Shown piece after piece: positions 24,501-36,977 of a stretch of 64,000 bases of DNA. Numbering within the stretch: position 1 is the stretch's first letter; each line of letters starts with the position of its first letter. This stretch comes from Aplysia californica (lineage: Eukaryota; Mollusca; Gastropoda; Aplysiida; Aplysiidae): NCBI RefSeq assembly GCF_000002075.1, contig NW_004797854.1:6792-70791 (forward strand). The letters run 5' to 3'. The position numbers were made by a program, and so were the translations under genes. A model generated the notes under the pieces. That model did not search any database. It had not been told where the DNA came from and saw only the letters and a list, made by a program, of their open reading frames with translations.

Positions 24501-27500
24501 AAAACAAACAAATAGCATTTCCTTTCCAAGAGAAGAAATCTCAGTTGAAAAAATAGCCATGGTAGTGAACAAGTCGAAGTTAAACATAAATTTGATTTAT
24601 TTTTGGTCATAGAAATGACAAAAAACCAGGTGACAGTTTTTAAAAAAAGCTAGTCTAATTCAATCATACCCTCAGATCCATGCAATGTCTTGCCTTGGCC
24701 ACCAGAATGTAGATGTAGATGCGTTCAAACTCTCGCACTTTATCCATGCTGGAAGATTCCAACATCTGTCTTAATTCTTTAGGGACTTGCCACTATAGGG
24801 GGAAAGAAATGATAGATGAATAATTTGAACTCATATATTTGCTTAAAATTTTAAAACTTTGAAAAACATTTTCGAACTGACTTTACTAAAACATTCAAGT
24901 TAAGAATATATGGCTGAAAAGCCCATCCTTTTTACTATTTAAAAAATATACAAACAGTATTAAAATTAGTAAGTGCCGATTGATGTGACAATTCTTACAA
25001 CTTTTTTCATTGTAAAAGCAAAACTATGCTTGAAACAAAACACAACACATATAAGACTAGGCAACATTTCTTAAAATTTAACTGCTTCCTACCTTTTCAT
25101 TGAGAGAGATAATTTGCATGGCATTGAGGCCTCTATTTTGATACATCTCCGTCAAAATGTCTTTGATGAGCTTCGGGTCATAGACGGCCAGCAGTTGACC
25201 TTCAACATCGCTCATGTTGTAAGAAGATTCTGAAAGAACATATGAGGGTAATTTATAATAGCTCAGACAGGTCTTGTCAGCTTGAAACTTTGAAACTTTG
25301 GACAAACAGCAATGGTTACAACAAATATTGAGTCATCCCAATTTCTCAGTTCTAATTAATACTACATGTAGTATTTCATGATATCGTCAGCGCTATTACA
25401 TCACATACATGTGGAGGACATTTCTTTAAAATAGTTGTGAACAGTTAAGATAAGTAGAAGAAGCCAGCTACATCAGAATACTCAATAAACAAAATTCTAA
25501 AAAACTGAAGATAAATTATATAAACACACCAAAAGTAGGTACCACAAACTGAAATTTCAAAGTCCTCTGATTTCATAGTTAACTACACTACCTCATAGAA
25601 TTTATCATTCTGAGCATTTTGATACCAAATTTATACAAATAGCTTCATTTTTAACAAAGTTATGAACATCTGAAGTTGCAGAAAAAAGTTATAGTTTTTT
25701 AATTGCGAAATGTCTACACTTTGAGATGTCACAACATTCTTAAATTTGAATGGACATTCACAAAAACTTGTAGACACACACCTATGCACATAGACAACAA
25801 GCTCATTTTTTTCAGGGCTATCAAATAACCAGAAGATGGAAATTTATTGACGTAAACATGGCTTTTTGACCAAAACGACAAGAAATACAACGGGAGGTTA
25901 AATTCACCACTCGCGACCACCGGCTTATCGGCTGCGTGCCTGGCCGCGATGAAGGGAAGGAGAGAGAATTTATGCAAAACCGGGGCGATGGTGCCCTGCT
26001 TGCGAGCCGACGGGGAGCGTCCGGTGTTTATTTGCGTATAATGGCTGTGTTATTCTTGAAGAGGAATGAATGAGCTTTCTGCCGATATATTTCTGTAGTC
26101 AGTCCGATCACTGGTTCCATAAAAAAACAGCACCGAAAGTTTTCACACACAAATCTCTTCTATTAATTCTTTAACGAGTCTTTAGAAATATATCAGCGGA
26201 AAGAGCGTCTTCTCATCTTGAAATATCGACGAATCAGATTGCAGTATTTAATACCATATGCTCCCCGTTCCTGTTCAACCCAGGTCACACTAAAAATCAA
26301 TACACGAAACGCACGGCCGCTACAGTGAAAACCCCGATAGTGTTGTCTTTTATCCCGCAAGATTTCGCTTTCAAAAGAATCGTTGATTCAAATAAATAAT
26401 ACCACTAAAAAGAGGAAAAGCTCCTCTTTTTCTGATATATATCAAGTGTCTGTGTGTTTGCATGATCACACGTTGTTTTAGGAGGGTAAAAATACGGGGG
26501 CGCACTGCCAGTTTGTGATACCTACCAAAAGGTCATATTCATACATAATGATGTCTATAACAAAATATTATTTACTAAGAAAATGAGTATAAAATATGTG
26601 AAAGTCAATCAGAATCACTGATAAAAAACATAATGAAATCATGATGACATATATCCTACCCCTGGTAGAAGGATAACTGGTCATCGCAGTAGCATCCTCC
26701 ATGGCCATATCGTGCAGGTACAAATTGTTGCTGTCAACGTCATCGACAGCCAGTTCAGCAATCTCAGCCTCATTGAAGTAGGTAGCCAGATCAGAAGTTA
26801 AGACATGCTGAGAAAATGCACTCTCTACAGGCAGTAGCTCGATTAAGTGCCTTCAGAAAGAACGAAAATGAAAATAACAATTTTTATTTTACTGCAAACA
26901 GATATTTACACGATTTGCAAGGTCAGCGGCAAATTCAAGAAGCGTAGATAACTTTCAACATCACATATTTGAGTCTTGATAGTATTGATAATAATTATAG
27001 ACATTGAAAGACAACTTTCCGTAGTCTTGCACAATTAAATTTGTTTTAGTAGAGGTTTTATGGTGCTCGCAACTGCATAAGGTCATATGAGTGCCAAGGG
27101 GTGGATGTCAACAGAGAAATCCTTACTGGGAATCAGACTTACTCTGCTCACCTCTCTAGCTTCAACAGTACAAAGTCTGCTTCGACTATCAAGGCACCCC
27201 GGAAATAACGGGTCACAAGAGCGTGACAAACATACAAAAGAAGTAGAGGAAAATGACAATAGTAAGGATTAGGAAAGGAAAAGCAGCAATTTCCTGTTGT
27301 AGTTCAGGCACAGGTAAAAGCATGACATTGTTCGATCAGTCCATTTACAATTTTACTGTGCATTAGAATGAGAAATATCCCCCCTTTGAGAACAGCTTAA
27401 AGACACTTCAGTCAGTGGCACCGCCCGGGGGGGAGGCACAATTACATTGTATATGCATGTACTAGCATATATATCATATAATATGTATATATAGGGGAGG

Positions 27501-29895
27501 GGTGGGGCCGGGAAAGCAAAAGAGTTGACTTTTACAAGGCACAGAAGGAACTCTCAAATACAGCAAAAGTCAAATAGATTCAAAACAATGCAAATGATAC
27601 CATTAATTCACTTCATATCTTTAAGTCAGCAACTGGTATAATGATTGACCAAAACTCACCAAATGAAGCACTTCAAGTTTGATCTCTGGTTGGTGGAAGC
27701 TCCCTTCATGACATTGCTGAGCAACTGACAGAAGACAAATGAAAGCAAATCTTAAAAGAATGTCATGGAAATCCCACTGTCATTTCTTAGCAATTAAATG
27801 ATTCTTTACTACAACAGCCCATTTTCATCACTTCACCCCTCCTCAAATCACGTAAAGCTTCTGAAGTTTTTAGCATGCTGATGCTTTAACTTGGATTTCA
27901 TGAATGTGGACCATAAATGACATACATCACAGGAAAGAAACACTTGTACACATACTTTTGATGAGCACAGTCCTACGAAAAATACAGATTTTCAAATTAA
28001 TGAGAAGGAATCTACCTGTTTCAAATCGTACACTGAAAGTGAATTTAATTTCAAGAGTAAGAGCATTTATCTCTAAAGGTATATGCATACCTTATTCCCT
28101 TTAACAAACCTCTCTGTTTGAACTTTAATCCGGCTATATTATAAACCAATAAAACAGCTAGCACAAATTATAAGGACAAAAGTGGACATAGAAAAAGAAC
28201 CAAACCTGAGGCCTACCTCAATGAGAAACGTCAGGATGTACGAGTCAGCATTCTTGAGGGTTTCCAGAATGGGCGAAACTAAAGCCTTGCCCTCCACGAC
28301 CGTTCGCACTACATTGCACAAGTATACATTAACATGCAGCGTAGACATCCTGACAGGAGGAAGACAGGAAAAATTCTTAAGTGACTGAGCCTTAAAATCA
28401 TAAGGAGCACTTCTCTCACTCCTATTTCACAAAATAGACCCCTGCAATGAGCACGCACAACTTTTAACTTTAAAATTAGGCAAAACATCAACGATTTGAT
28501 ACCTTCAAAATACTTCTAAAGAAAATTATCACCATCCTTACTTACACACAAAACTTTGTGTCAAAGGCTAACCAAGTGGAACAATTATAAGAGTTCACGG
28601 AAGTGAAACGTTTTATACACTGTAATTGTCAGAAGGTTTTCATTTCTTTCTGAAGAAGACACAATACAAAGAAAGAGTTGTTTTTTAAAAATGTCCTTAT
28701 TTTTGCTCGTACACTGTAAAAAAATGGTGGTTAGGGGAGTAGTAGTAGGGTAAAAACTCGAACACTCACTGTCTCTTGAGAAGCTCCTCCTGAAGATTTC
28801 CTCTGTAGGCCATATCCAGCTCTTGTTTCAAATTATCCTCACAGAGAATTTCAACAATGCCCTTTCAGAAGAAAATGCACAACAATGGTAAACAAGGAAT
28901 AGAAAAGTGATTTTCAGTTTCATTGATCTTTTCCACTTATAAGCAAATAAAAAATGAAGCCACAGACTAAAATTACAACCACATTAAAGTATCTTCTACC
29001 AATATGAAAAGCACAGAATCAAATATTTTTAATCTAATATATAGATTTAATGAAAGAATGACCTAAAATGTACACAAATTACACACCTGGAAGTCTTTTT
29101 TCCTTGACAATTCAACTCTGTCGAAGAGATTGGTTGATTTTGTATCTGATGTGACACCGAGCAAACTACTACAGCTGGTGAGGTAGCCTCGGAGGCGATC
29201 CAAGTCAATGAAACAGTACACTGGACTTTTCAACTGTGAATAAACAGTTATATTGATGAACAAGTTAGCTTTGTAGCTTCTGTGACTGTGGAGAAAATAG
29301 GTAAAGGGAAAGCTTTCTTTGCACTACTTAACCCTTAAAGAGAGAGTAGATTGACAAAAGAAACAAAACATTTCATCTGTATATTAAGTCTAAAAATTTT
29401 AAAGTTTTCTTTGTTGCACTTTCTTAATCCAAGGTATATGTAGCATATTCTCATGAAATACTTGGTCGAAATTCAAATTCTCAGCGCGCTTAATTAAAAA
29501 AGAAAGGAATTATACATAAAGTAGGGCCAGTTTGCAAAACAATTAAAACAGCTTTTTTTTCTCTCTTGAAAAATGTTGTTTTCTAGGCTTAGGCCATTTG
29601 AAAAATTTAGCTGATGACTCTGGACATACTGCTGGTGCTGTTAAGAATTCCAAACAACTTTTTGCAAAATTAAATCCTCGGATCTGATCAAATTTCCAAA
29701 GACTCTCTGTTCTCCCAGCTCCAAAAGAGACATTTCTATGGCCAGTCATACTCTACTAAAATACATAAAGAATCCATAAGCTGTCAACGATCAAAGAGTC
29801 AAAAAGTAATTACTCACTGATTTTTTTAAAGCTTAATTTTATTAACTTCACAAATGTGGCAAAAGCAAGACAATGACATCCCTATTATTCCAGGT

Positions 29896-29926
<31 letters not shown>

Positions 29927-32900
29927 GGGGGAGGGGGGCAGTAACTTGTGAAGGGTAAGCAATTTATTGAGAACAGACAGAATTGCTAAAAGAAAACATT
30001 GCTCAGTTTTTTTACTGAAATAGTACAGGCCTGAGAGAAAAATGACTCAACAAACAGAAAAAAAAGTCAAAACTAGATCATTTCACAAAACTAAATAACG
30101 ACAAAATAAAACAGTGAAGCACACCCTTGAATACAAAATGAAAATCTAGATATGTCAAACAACAGTCAACAAACCTGATTGTGCAACTGTTTGCAAACTC
30201 TGAACTTTTCATATGCCTTTCTGTATTCACCTTTGAAAAAGTACACTGCGCCAAGGTCAAAGCAGATCTGTGAAATAGCAGTTTCAGAAAATTCAAACAA
30301 ATCTTCCAGCCACTCAAATCTAAAATGGCTTTAACAGCAAACTGAAGTGTAAAACACAAAGTTACCACTTCACAAGCCACCTCAACGTACATACTATGCC
30401 TAGTGGACCACAGACTATAGGAACTTACAAACTCTGAAAGAAATATTGATACTTTATACTACACAGTGGGCTGATGAAAGGATACCTCTTTTTCTTCTTC
30501 TTTGCATTCCCCTTCTAGACCTCGGGGGAAGCTGACGGCTGGTTATTCAGCCTGTAGTACAGCTGATTTTAACATAATATATGACCGTTTTTCCTTCTTT
30601 ATGGGACCCCTTGCCTTCAGGCAGCCACATTCCGATTTTGAAGGTATTTTACATGTTTATATACAGAATAGAGTATTTCCAGTTTTGGTAAGATACCTGA
30701 CAGGTCATTTCTTGAGCAGGGACATCTTGGGTGTTCTGCCACAGCAACTGAGCATCTGTTTCCTCCCTGGGCAGGCTGAAGCAAGCTGATGTGGGCATGC
30801 GGGCACTGTCATGCTCCGTCTCTAATAATGTCAGGCAGTTTTCCAGAAAGCTGATAGATGCAGGGAGGTCCTCTTTGAACTACATCATGAAAGAGGAAAA
30901 AATTGAAAACGAAATAATTAGCTATTTTGAAATAAGCCAGCTATTCGAGAGGCAGAAAAAAGACTGAAAATAAAACCAGGTCGACAGGAAAACAAATACG
31001 AGGAACTTTGAATTTAGTGGAAGTTTACTGTGAAGAGTCATACAGTTCACACTTCACCACAAAAGTGACTAGGTCAGGAGTATTACTGATTAAAGATGTA
31101 AAATTGACAGACCACATCATAGCACCTACCTACCATTTGCAAAAGCACGAGATATGTGGTCTGCATCTACAAAATGAAAAAAGAGACAAAGAGATTGACC
31201 TCATAACAGTTAGACAAAATACAACAGCATTTCTGCCAACATACCTTTCTGATGATGGTGTCAGCAGCTTGAGCCATGGCTATTGCTGGATCCACCTGGC
31301 CAGGCCTAGGAGAGGCAAACACAAGTTTCCAGTTTATCGACTAATTGGTCTCGAGCTAAAGTTCCAACAAAATCTCAAATACGAGATTGTTGAATAATTA
31401 TTGAAAGCATAACATTGGTGTCCAACTCTTACTGCGTATCTGCCAAATTATGTAAAACACTTTCTTTTTAGTTTAAACCTTTGAACCCGTTACGGCCTGG
31501 GCAATATTTTGCTGAAAACCGTAAGGCCGGTTCACTGGGGCACGGACTACCCTGTGTAGTCCATCAAAAGCACTCTCTTTATTTCTTGTTTGTTGCCTTA
31601 CAATATTTCCACCTTGGAATAAGGTAAACAAGGGAGCAAACACATGTGTGTTTATTTCTCCATGTTCTTCCCCTCAGTCTTTTTGTGTATTTGCCCTCGT
31701 GAACTTTGATGAAATTTGCAAAAAATGTCCAGGGATAGAGATTTGAGAAATTTCAAGATTTAGGGTTCAAAGGGTTAAGATTATATTATTCATAATAGTA
31801 ATTAAAATTAGTGATATTGCAATATGTAAAAAAGAACATTATACACAAAATCTGCCACAAAACTTGTACACGACAAGAAAGAAATTAGCCGGGGTTTTTT
31901 CCCACTTTTCTGAAATTCAATGTTCACGTACATTCACGTTTAGGGTCAGACATGTACGATGTATACATGATCACCTTAACAGAAAACTTAACAAAAGTAA
32001 ACACATCAAAGAAAAAATCAAATACTCCATCAGAAGACGATAAGCAATCTGTTCCTTTAGCATCACTTCATGATTAGCAGTAATTGTTTAGATCTTAAAA
32101 ATTCCTTTGAATTAAAGAAAAGATGAAAAAAACAACCCCAGAACAAAATGGTTCAGATACTGTTACAAAACACAAAACTCCAAAAGAGTTCAGTTAGCTA
32201 GATATAGTAAGCTAATACTACCAAATAAAGAAAGCTGACAAACAAAATGGGTTCGCACATATTAGCAAAAACAATGATGAGAATACATACGCAGTCATAA
32301 AACCTTGCTTGACTGGCTTTGTTGGGAAGCTATCTCTCACAACACTGCGAACACACCTACATAACAAATAAAAGTAGGGGGCAATCATAATACAAACGTA
32401 CAATGATTCGAATCATTACCGACTGGCAATCAACAGTTACTAAAAAGTAGAATATTTCCTAACTGGATTGGATGCATGACAAGTACACAAAACACAATAA
32501 GATTTGCATGTTTTAGCATCTCTACGGCACAAATGAACAAATTATTAATCTACAAACCCATAAAATCATTAAATGCCAAACTGATGGTAAACTCATTACA
32601 AAAAACTTCAAAAAACAAGAAATTGCCACAAACCTAACATTTAAGACCATAACTCACTTATTCCTTTCTATACCAATAACTTCACAACACTCTGATTCCA
32701 GCTCTGTATTCCTAGAAATCTGCAAGTCGAAGATAAGAGTAGCCAACAGAAAGCAAAGTGTCATCCACAATATCTCTTAAAATGTCAGTAAAAGTCAGTT
32801 GCCACATAATCACTGTATGGGAATGCAATAACAGTCCTTAAGCTTTTGAGTACTCTTCTGAAATTAAATAATTTTTTCTTCAATTCTGTAGCGAGTCCAG

Positions 32901-34863
32901 GTTCAATAGAAGAACAGTGAAGTTATAAAAGTTAATAAGTGCTGAGGAAGTTTGATCACTAGAAACTTACCACCGATGGAACAAGTGGACCACAAAGAAT
33001 CCTATCTCCGACAGAGCGGACACTTCCAGGTCAGGGTTATGAATGTTGTCAATGACGTCGGGCACACAAACCTGCAGTAACTCAATCAGGAGAGCCTGCA
33101 GTATTGGCGTGGGAACCCTACAGAACAGAAGAAAGCGACAGCTGGGCTCAGCAAAATCTGTATGTTTATCATTATCATAACAGTAGAAACATAGAAAGTA
33201 AAAAATCATTAATGTAAAAAGAAAAAAGAAAAAATCAAGAAAACTAGCTGCAGTTATGATCTTAAAATGTTCCCCCCTATAAGAAAAAGTTCATATTCTC
33301 AGCATAAAAGGTACAAACCACTCAATTTTAAGGTTAGTTTCATAACAAAACATTGTTTGTGCCAATACTTGACAAGATATTAAGTATATTGTTTTCACCA
33401 TCTGGTAGCACAATATTCACAAAGGTGACGAGTGATACTAATTTCAATTACTTAAAATAATTCGACTCAAAGTTCCTCTTTACATTCTCTAATCAGTAAG
33501 GCACAAACAAAGGGTAGGAGAAACTATATTTCCTTTCAACAACACTAACAGAAACATTTTCTAACTTAAAAGCAGCTCACACCACAATAAATCATTAAAA
33601 ATCAGATGCACCTACAAACATTTAATGCAAGAATTTTGAGAAGAAAATCGTATGTTAATATTTTCTTAAGGACAAAAAAAGACTCTTTAAAACAAGTAAG
33701 TTTTTGTTTTCCATTAGAAGCAACTCTCACCCTTTCTCCATAACCATGAGGTTCCAATGTAGATGACTGCCAACTTTCAAGGCCAAAAGTCGAAGCGCAC
33801 GAACTTTCTTTGTGGGCTCTACTGGTTTTGGCTCTGAGCAAAAAAAAAAAGAGAATAAAAGGCTTGATAACAGATTTAATTACTAAAATACATATAAAAA
33901 GCATTTTACACAAATCCTACAATCAAGGTATTCCACTCAACTGAGTAAAAAGTATGTTCTAGGGGAAGAATGTTATAGCCAAAGCACGAAAAAAACAATG
34001 AAATATTAAACTTAAAGAGTATCTACTGCAGAGTTTGTAAATTTTCTGGCTATTCTCAAGTGTTGTTAGACACTCATCACAAACCTTCCTCCACTTTATT
34101 CACTGGTATAGGCACAGCACCCGGTGGGCCTTGGACTTTACCCAGCTTTTCATTCGCTGTTTGAATGACAGATGTCATCTCTACCTCTGCTTGTTGAAGG
34201 AACTGCATGATGAGCTGACATGCTGGCGGATCTGAAACAAGATCAAAAGTTTCATATAGGTCAAAATTTGAAAACTTAACTCAGTCTCAATACTTTCAAA
34301 AGTTACTACTACTACGAATCCAACTTCAAAAAGTACTTTACTGACTACTTTACTTTAAGCTCAAGAAAAAAATGTCTTTTTCAAACAACAAAAATGAACA
34401 ATATTGTAAATCAAACACGATACTTTAACCCCCAAAAAACACTTAAATTTATAGATGATTTTGTTCGATTTTGGGATGTTTCCGAACATAAATGTTCAGG
34501 GAATTAGGAACATTGATTAGCTTTTCGCAATTATATCAAGCAACTGTATAAATTTAAAGGACTCTACAATTACAAACCAAACATAATATAATGCAGATTT
34601 AACAAAAAACTAAACATGAGTATTATTTAGATAACGGAACTTTACTTTGAGCTTCTTCAAGGGTACCAAGCAAACACAAAAAATATTCAAGATATTTTGA
34701 AGGAGAACTAATGTCCTCTTATGAATTAATGTGGCATACCTGGATTGTCTTGATTTAGGTGCTCCTTTAACAAATTTTCATTTAAAATGAATTCAAACCA
34801 GGAAACATTGGGCAGCGACGCAGGGGCTGCAGAATTTCCTTTCGGCACTTGAGCGTCTGTCAT
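15518..34863 (-). CDS. INTS8: Integrator complex subunit 8
   Basis: Twenty exons join in frame to 1012 residues (human INTS8 is 995). Coordinates, 5' to 3' on the minus strand: 34863-34740, 34231-34085, 33833-33731, 33117-32971, 32356-32291, 31305-31245, 30879-30697, 30267-30175, 29233-29087, 28861-28770, 28349-28217, 27724-27660, 26850-26660, 25229-25093, 24792-24670, 23434-23227, 18443-18334, 17662-17557, 17191-16802, 15930-15518. Recognisable blocks include WFEF (22-25), the ICFDLGAVYFFKGEY repeat-like segment, and the C-terminal CHTQVAVLCQFLDEVDY and KFLRALAKQYL. The Integrator is a nuclear complex that cleaves nascent snRNA and mRNA. In known INTS8 the WFEF motif docks protein phosphatase 2A, which opposes CDK9 phosphorylation of RNA polymerase II. 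The start is the first ATG before WFEF, matching human length. All introns are GT/AG and phases agree; no damage is seen. Confidence 0.97.
17331..17470 (-). repeat. Diverged SINE, subfamily C fragment
   Basis: GGGCTACTTCTACCCTGCCT then GTCAGGATCAGTCTGGGGTT and GAGAGAGACACAATACCTTC resemble the better preserved antisense copies at 54045-54290 and 61266-61440. It is intronic in INTS8. Confidence 0.5.
20305..21051 (-). CDS. Transposase-like DDE/D protein, C-terminal part
   Basis: An open frame of 248 residues within the 3.2-kb TIR element. It contains SFDLQQV (about 28-34), FADGCSGQNKN (about 104-114) and FFETNHGQNEGDS (about 138-150). These look like the three acidic clusters of an RNase H-fold transposase from a large, poorly named animal transposon family; I cannot give a superfamily with confidence. 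It ends KTSHFDI before TAA. The N-terminal part lies upstream in other frames (21181-21753, 21686-21877, 21867-22148), so the gene either has introns or is frame-broken. The frame is unusually long for this AT-rich region, which suggests a fairly young copy. Confidence 0.6.
   Translation of the reverse strand: MGAKEKVREIKHLCKKEAQESENILCASFDLQQVIYLPMTQESAIFYKRRISNYNLTFYNIANRDCHCFTWDETQSKREPSEISTTVHRALEFYDNRGMKKAFLFADGCSGQNKNSITPSMMLYTVNNSVNLEEISLRFFETNHGQNEGDSVHSATGHALKRAGDLFLPSQVATVMSLARPQKLHLVNQMQSKDFLDLKGLSKDLRILDARRGSDTEDTFSWNNIMELRVTKEQPDKVFYNKTSHFDI
21181..21753 (-). pseudogene. Upstream part of the same transposase-like gene
   Basis: A 190-residue frame with CQCEATTQMAIRNSILEHAR and a very basic central stretch (KKKQKKVKGKNQQHVKAVGR), then PSKFKIPTG. 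It lies between the right TIR and the DDE-like frame, on the same strand. Either an exon or a frame-shifted piece of the transposase. No specific DNA-binding fold is recognised. Confidence 0.45.
23508..23780 (-). repeat. SINE, subfamily A, antisense
   Basis: Begins with the shared tail complement TTCTACGGCGCTCGCAACTG, then GAGCGCCAAGGGGTGGATGT, GGGAATCAGGCTTACTCTGC, CTATCAAGGCACCCCGGAAA and ACAAGAGAGTGACAAGCATA. Copies lie at 27046, 60523, 63533 and 63733. It is in an INTS8 intron. Confidence 0.8.
26009..26270. repeat. Imperfect long inverted repeat (foldback) in INTS8 intron 13
   Basis: The left arm includes GACGGGGAGC (26009) and GAGCTTTCTGCCGATATATT (26072). The right arm has the complements, AGAAATATATCAGCGGAAAG (26184) and GCTCCCCGTTC (26260). 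Arms are about 86 bp and the spacer about 90 bp. The segment is GC-rich compared with the surrounding intron. Identity is unknown: a foldback element or a structured RNA are both possible. Confidence 0.55.
26407..26431. other. Perfect 10-bp hairpin followed by T-rich tract
   Basis: AAAAAGAGGA, loop AAAGC, then TCCTCTTTTT forms a perfect stem-loop in an INTS8 intron. It is not the histone 3' stem-loop. No function is assigned. Confidence 0.5.
27046..27318 (-). repeat. SINE, subfamily A, antisense
   Basis: TTTATGGTGCTCGCAACTGC, ATAAGGTCATATGAGTGCCA, AGGGGTGGATGTCAACAGAG, CTATCAAGGCACCCCGGAAA. Full-length-looking copy in an INTS8 intron, between exons 12 and 13. Confidence 0.85.
29888..29936. 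repeat. TG repeat and poly-G run
   Basis: (GT)n followed by about 30 G residues with one interruption, in an INTS8 intron. Confidence 0.9.
30516..30692. repeat. Dispersed repeat R1, copy 1, touching an INTS8 splice donor
   Basis: Shares TTCAGCCTG(T/C)AGTAC, ATATATGACCGTTTTTCCTT, CCCCTTGCCTTCAGG and the closing GAGTATTTCCAGTTTTGGTA with the copy at 35134-35305. Its right edge ends within about 5 bases of the donor of INTS8 exon 7 (exon end 30697 on the minus strand). Confidence 0.7.
31477..31774. mobile_element. TTAA-flanked MITE in INTS8 intron
   Basis: TTAA at 31473-31476 and 31775-31778 flank ends ACCTTTGAACCC and (complement of the right end) CCCTTTGAACCC. It is 298 bp with no coding capacity. 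A piggyBac-type non-autonomous element is the simplest reading. Confidence 0.6.
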
Positions 34864-36977
34864 GCTGATCTTATGGACTTTTATCCTCAGAATGAAACTG
34901 TGAAAAACTTCCTTTTCCCAAAGACAAACTAGTCAAAGTTGTGATGTCAAATGTAGCTCAAGTTAAGTAAATCTGAAAAAAAAAAGTAAAAAATGCAAGA
35001 GTTATATGAAATACAATATTCTATAGCCAAACAGTCTCATTGAGAAAACATTTAGCTACTTATTCCCCAAACACTTTACCTAAGGATTAACTCTTATCCA
35101 CCAAAATAAATTTTTTATGTGCAGTCCCTTGCTAGATATCAGGGGCAGTCGACTGCTAGTTTTTCAGCCTGCAGTACATTTGACTTTTACACATATGTGA
35201 CCAATTTTCCTACTTCATAGAGCCCCTTGCCTTCAGGAACACACATTCTGATTTCGAAGGCACTCCTGATTTTATACTCACTGGAGTATTTTCAGTTTTA
35301 TAAGAAATTCATTTGGAATTTTTATGTGATTTCAAGTCCACCATGGGGTCTTTGATTCCTTATTTCTGGCAAGTAGCTCCCAGCAGTTCTTGGTCGGAAC
35401 CACTGAGCTGGAGAGCCACGGACAGCGCCTCAGGCACACTCCATAACGATGACTTTGACGTAACATTACTCTATGGCAATTGCTGAAAACAGGTCTCTTT
35501 TACAGGGGGGTTATTCATTAGATAAATAACTATTGAAATAGGTTCACTTATTTTGATATAATGACCAATTCAGTGACATTCATCAATTTTAGATTTCGTA
35601 TCTTTACTCATCGGCGCTCTTATATTGTTTTAGTACCTCCCATAATCTCACCTTTTCTATCCTTTTTAGGGATTTTAATCTTCACGGACCAGTGCCGTTT
35701 CTTTTTACTGACCCAATTTTGTCAGTTAACCGTCTTATGGAATAGGACAGATCAAGACTCATCCGTGGAAAGGACCCAAGACGAAAATCTATTTTTTTTC
35801 TCACTAGCCCTTCCAGCCCGCGGGGGGGGGCCCGGGGAGAAAGTGGAAATGAAAGCAAGATGACAGAGCAGAACTAGAGTCTACTACTACAGAAAAGAGG
35901 CGAAAGGACAAAAATGTTTGTCACTGTTAGGTTTCAAACCCAGGACCTTTTGATGAGATGCAAACACTACCTACTAAGATTTCTTGAACAACCAAAATTA
36001 AATCTGGATCTGTGCTTTCATTCAGACACCTAAATTTTTGTATTACCAAGAATTTCAGATCTCCAGACTTTTCTCATTCACCCTGCCAAAAAATTAATCA
36101 CCACCAACACTGGGGAAACAGAAAGGGAGACTGAACGTAGAAAAAGCATGAGTATTGAAAAGGGGTTTAATTTTTTAACAGTCTTTAAGTGATTTGGATT
36201 CGGAATTCAAAATTTTGTCAATTATACACCACGCTGCCACTCGAAAAATACACTTCAAATTCTCCTTAAGAAAGGAAGAGTTGTCATGTCTATTTCTAAC
36301 TTGACTATCATATATATGGATTTGGAGGATTTGATGGAAGTGTGTAAAATAAATAAGGTGACGTGCAAATGACACACTTTGTGACATTCTGATGGAAAGG
36401 GCTTAATTTAAATGAAACGGAATGTGTGATTCTGGCAGACAGGAGGACGAGAGGGTAACAAGTTTGAAGAATACATTTTTTATTGTTTAAAAATTTTTCC
36501 TTCAACAGCACTCAATGTCATATTTACAGTAGTACGTCTAAGACTAAGAGGGTAGTCAATATGCGGAAATTCTCTCAACAAAGTTACTGAACACTCATAC
36601 TCCTTCGACGAACTTACTAATTAGCCTTGAGTTTGACAAATAAAATACCCATTTCTTTAATAGGAGTTGAGATATTTACAGTTGAAGGAGGTGGGGATCC
36701 CCAAGTGTTTTGAGTCCAGTTTTCAAGGAACTCGTCAAGCTTTTGAAGTCATCAAACTTTAGTGGCCATTTTTTGTAGTTGCTAATGACCAGATTATAGG
36801 CATCCCAGGAGTCCGAATAATGCCAGCCCATTATAAAAGGTCTCACAAATGTGACGAAGTATAGGCCGACACAACAGCATGTTAATAAATATATATTAAC
36901 TTTATCATTTTTAGTTAGTAGTTTATCAAAACTATGACCAAATAAAAAGATTTTTCCAAGCCCAAATGAATAGCCAC
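34864..36977. other. 5' flank of INTS8
   Basis: The INTS8 start codon is at 34863. The first 100-150 bases upstream are presumably 5' UTR. No TATA box is obvious. The rest holds repeat R1 copy 2 (35134-35305), a C/G-rich patch at 35815-35840 and otherwise AT-rich sequence without a gene I can support. Confidence 0.4.
35134..35305. repeat. Dispersed repeat R1, copy 2
   Basis: Matches 30516-30692 at TTTTTCAGCCTGCAGTACAT, TATGTGACCAATTTTCCTAC, GCCCCTTGCCTTCAGGAACA and TCACTGGAGTATTTTCAGTT. Family is unknown. Confidence 0.7.

Noticed and set aside
25729-25977. Small gene in the GC-rich part of INTS8 intron 13
   Set aside because: 82 residues with no recognisable domain and no splice signals linking it to INTS8; the inverted repeat next to it explains the unusual composition better.
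26407-26431. Histone-type 3' stem-loop
   Set aside because: Sequence does not match the conserved histone stem-loop and no histone gene is present.
30502-30789. Plus-strand frame of 95 residues
   Set aside because: Overlaps INTS8 exon 7 and repeat R1 on the other strand; no splice or homology support.
31008-31397. Plus-strand frame of 129 residues
   Set aside because: Overlaps INTS8 exon 6 in antisense; no homology seen.
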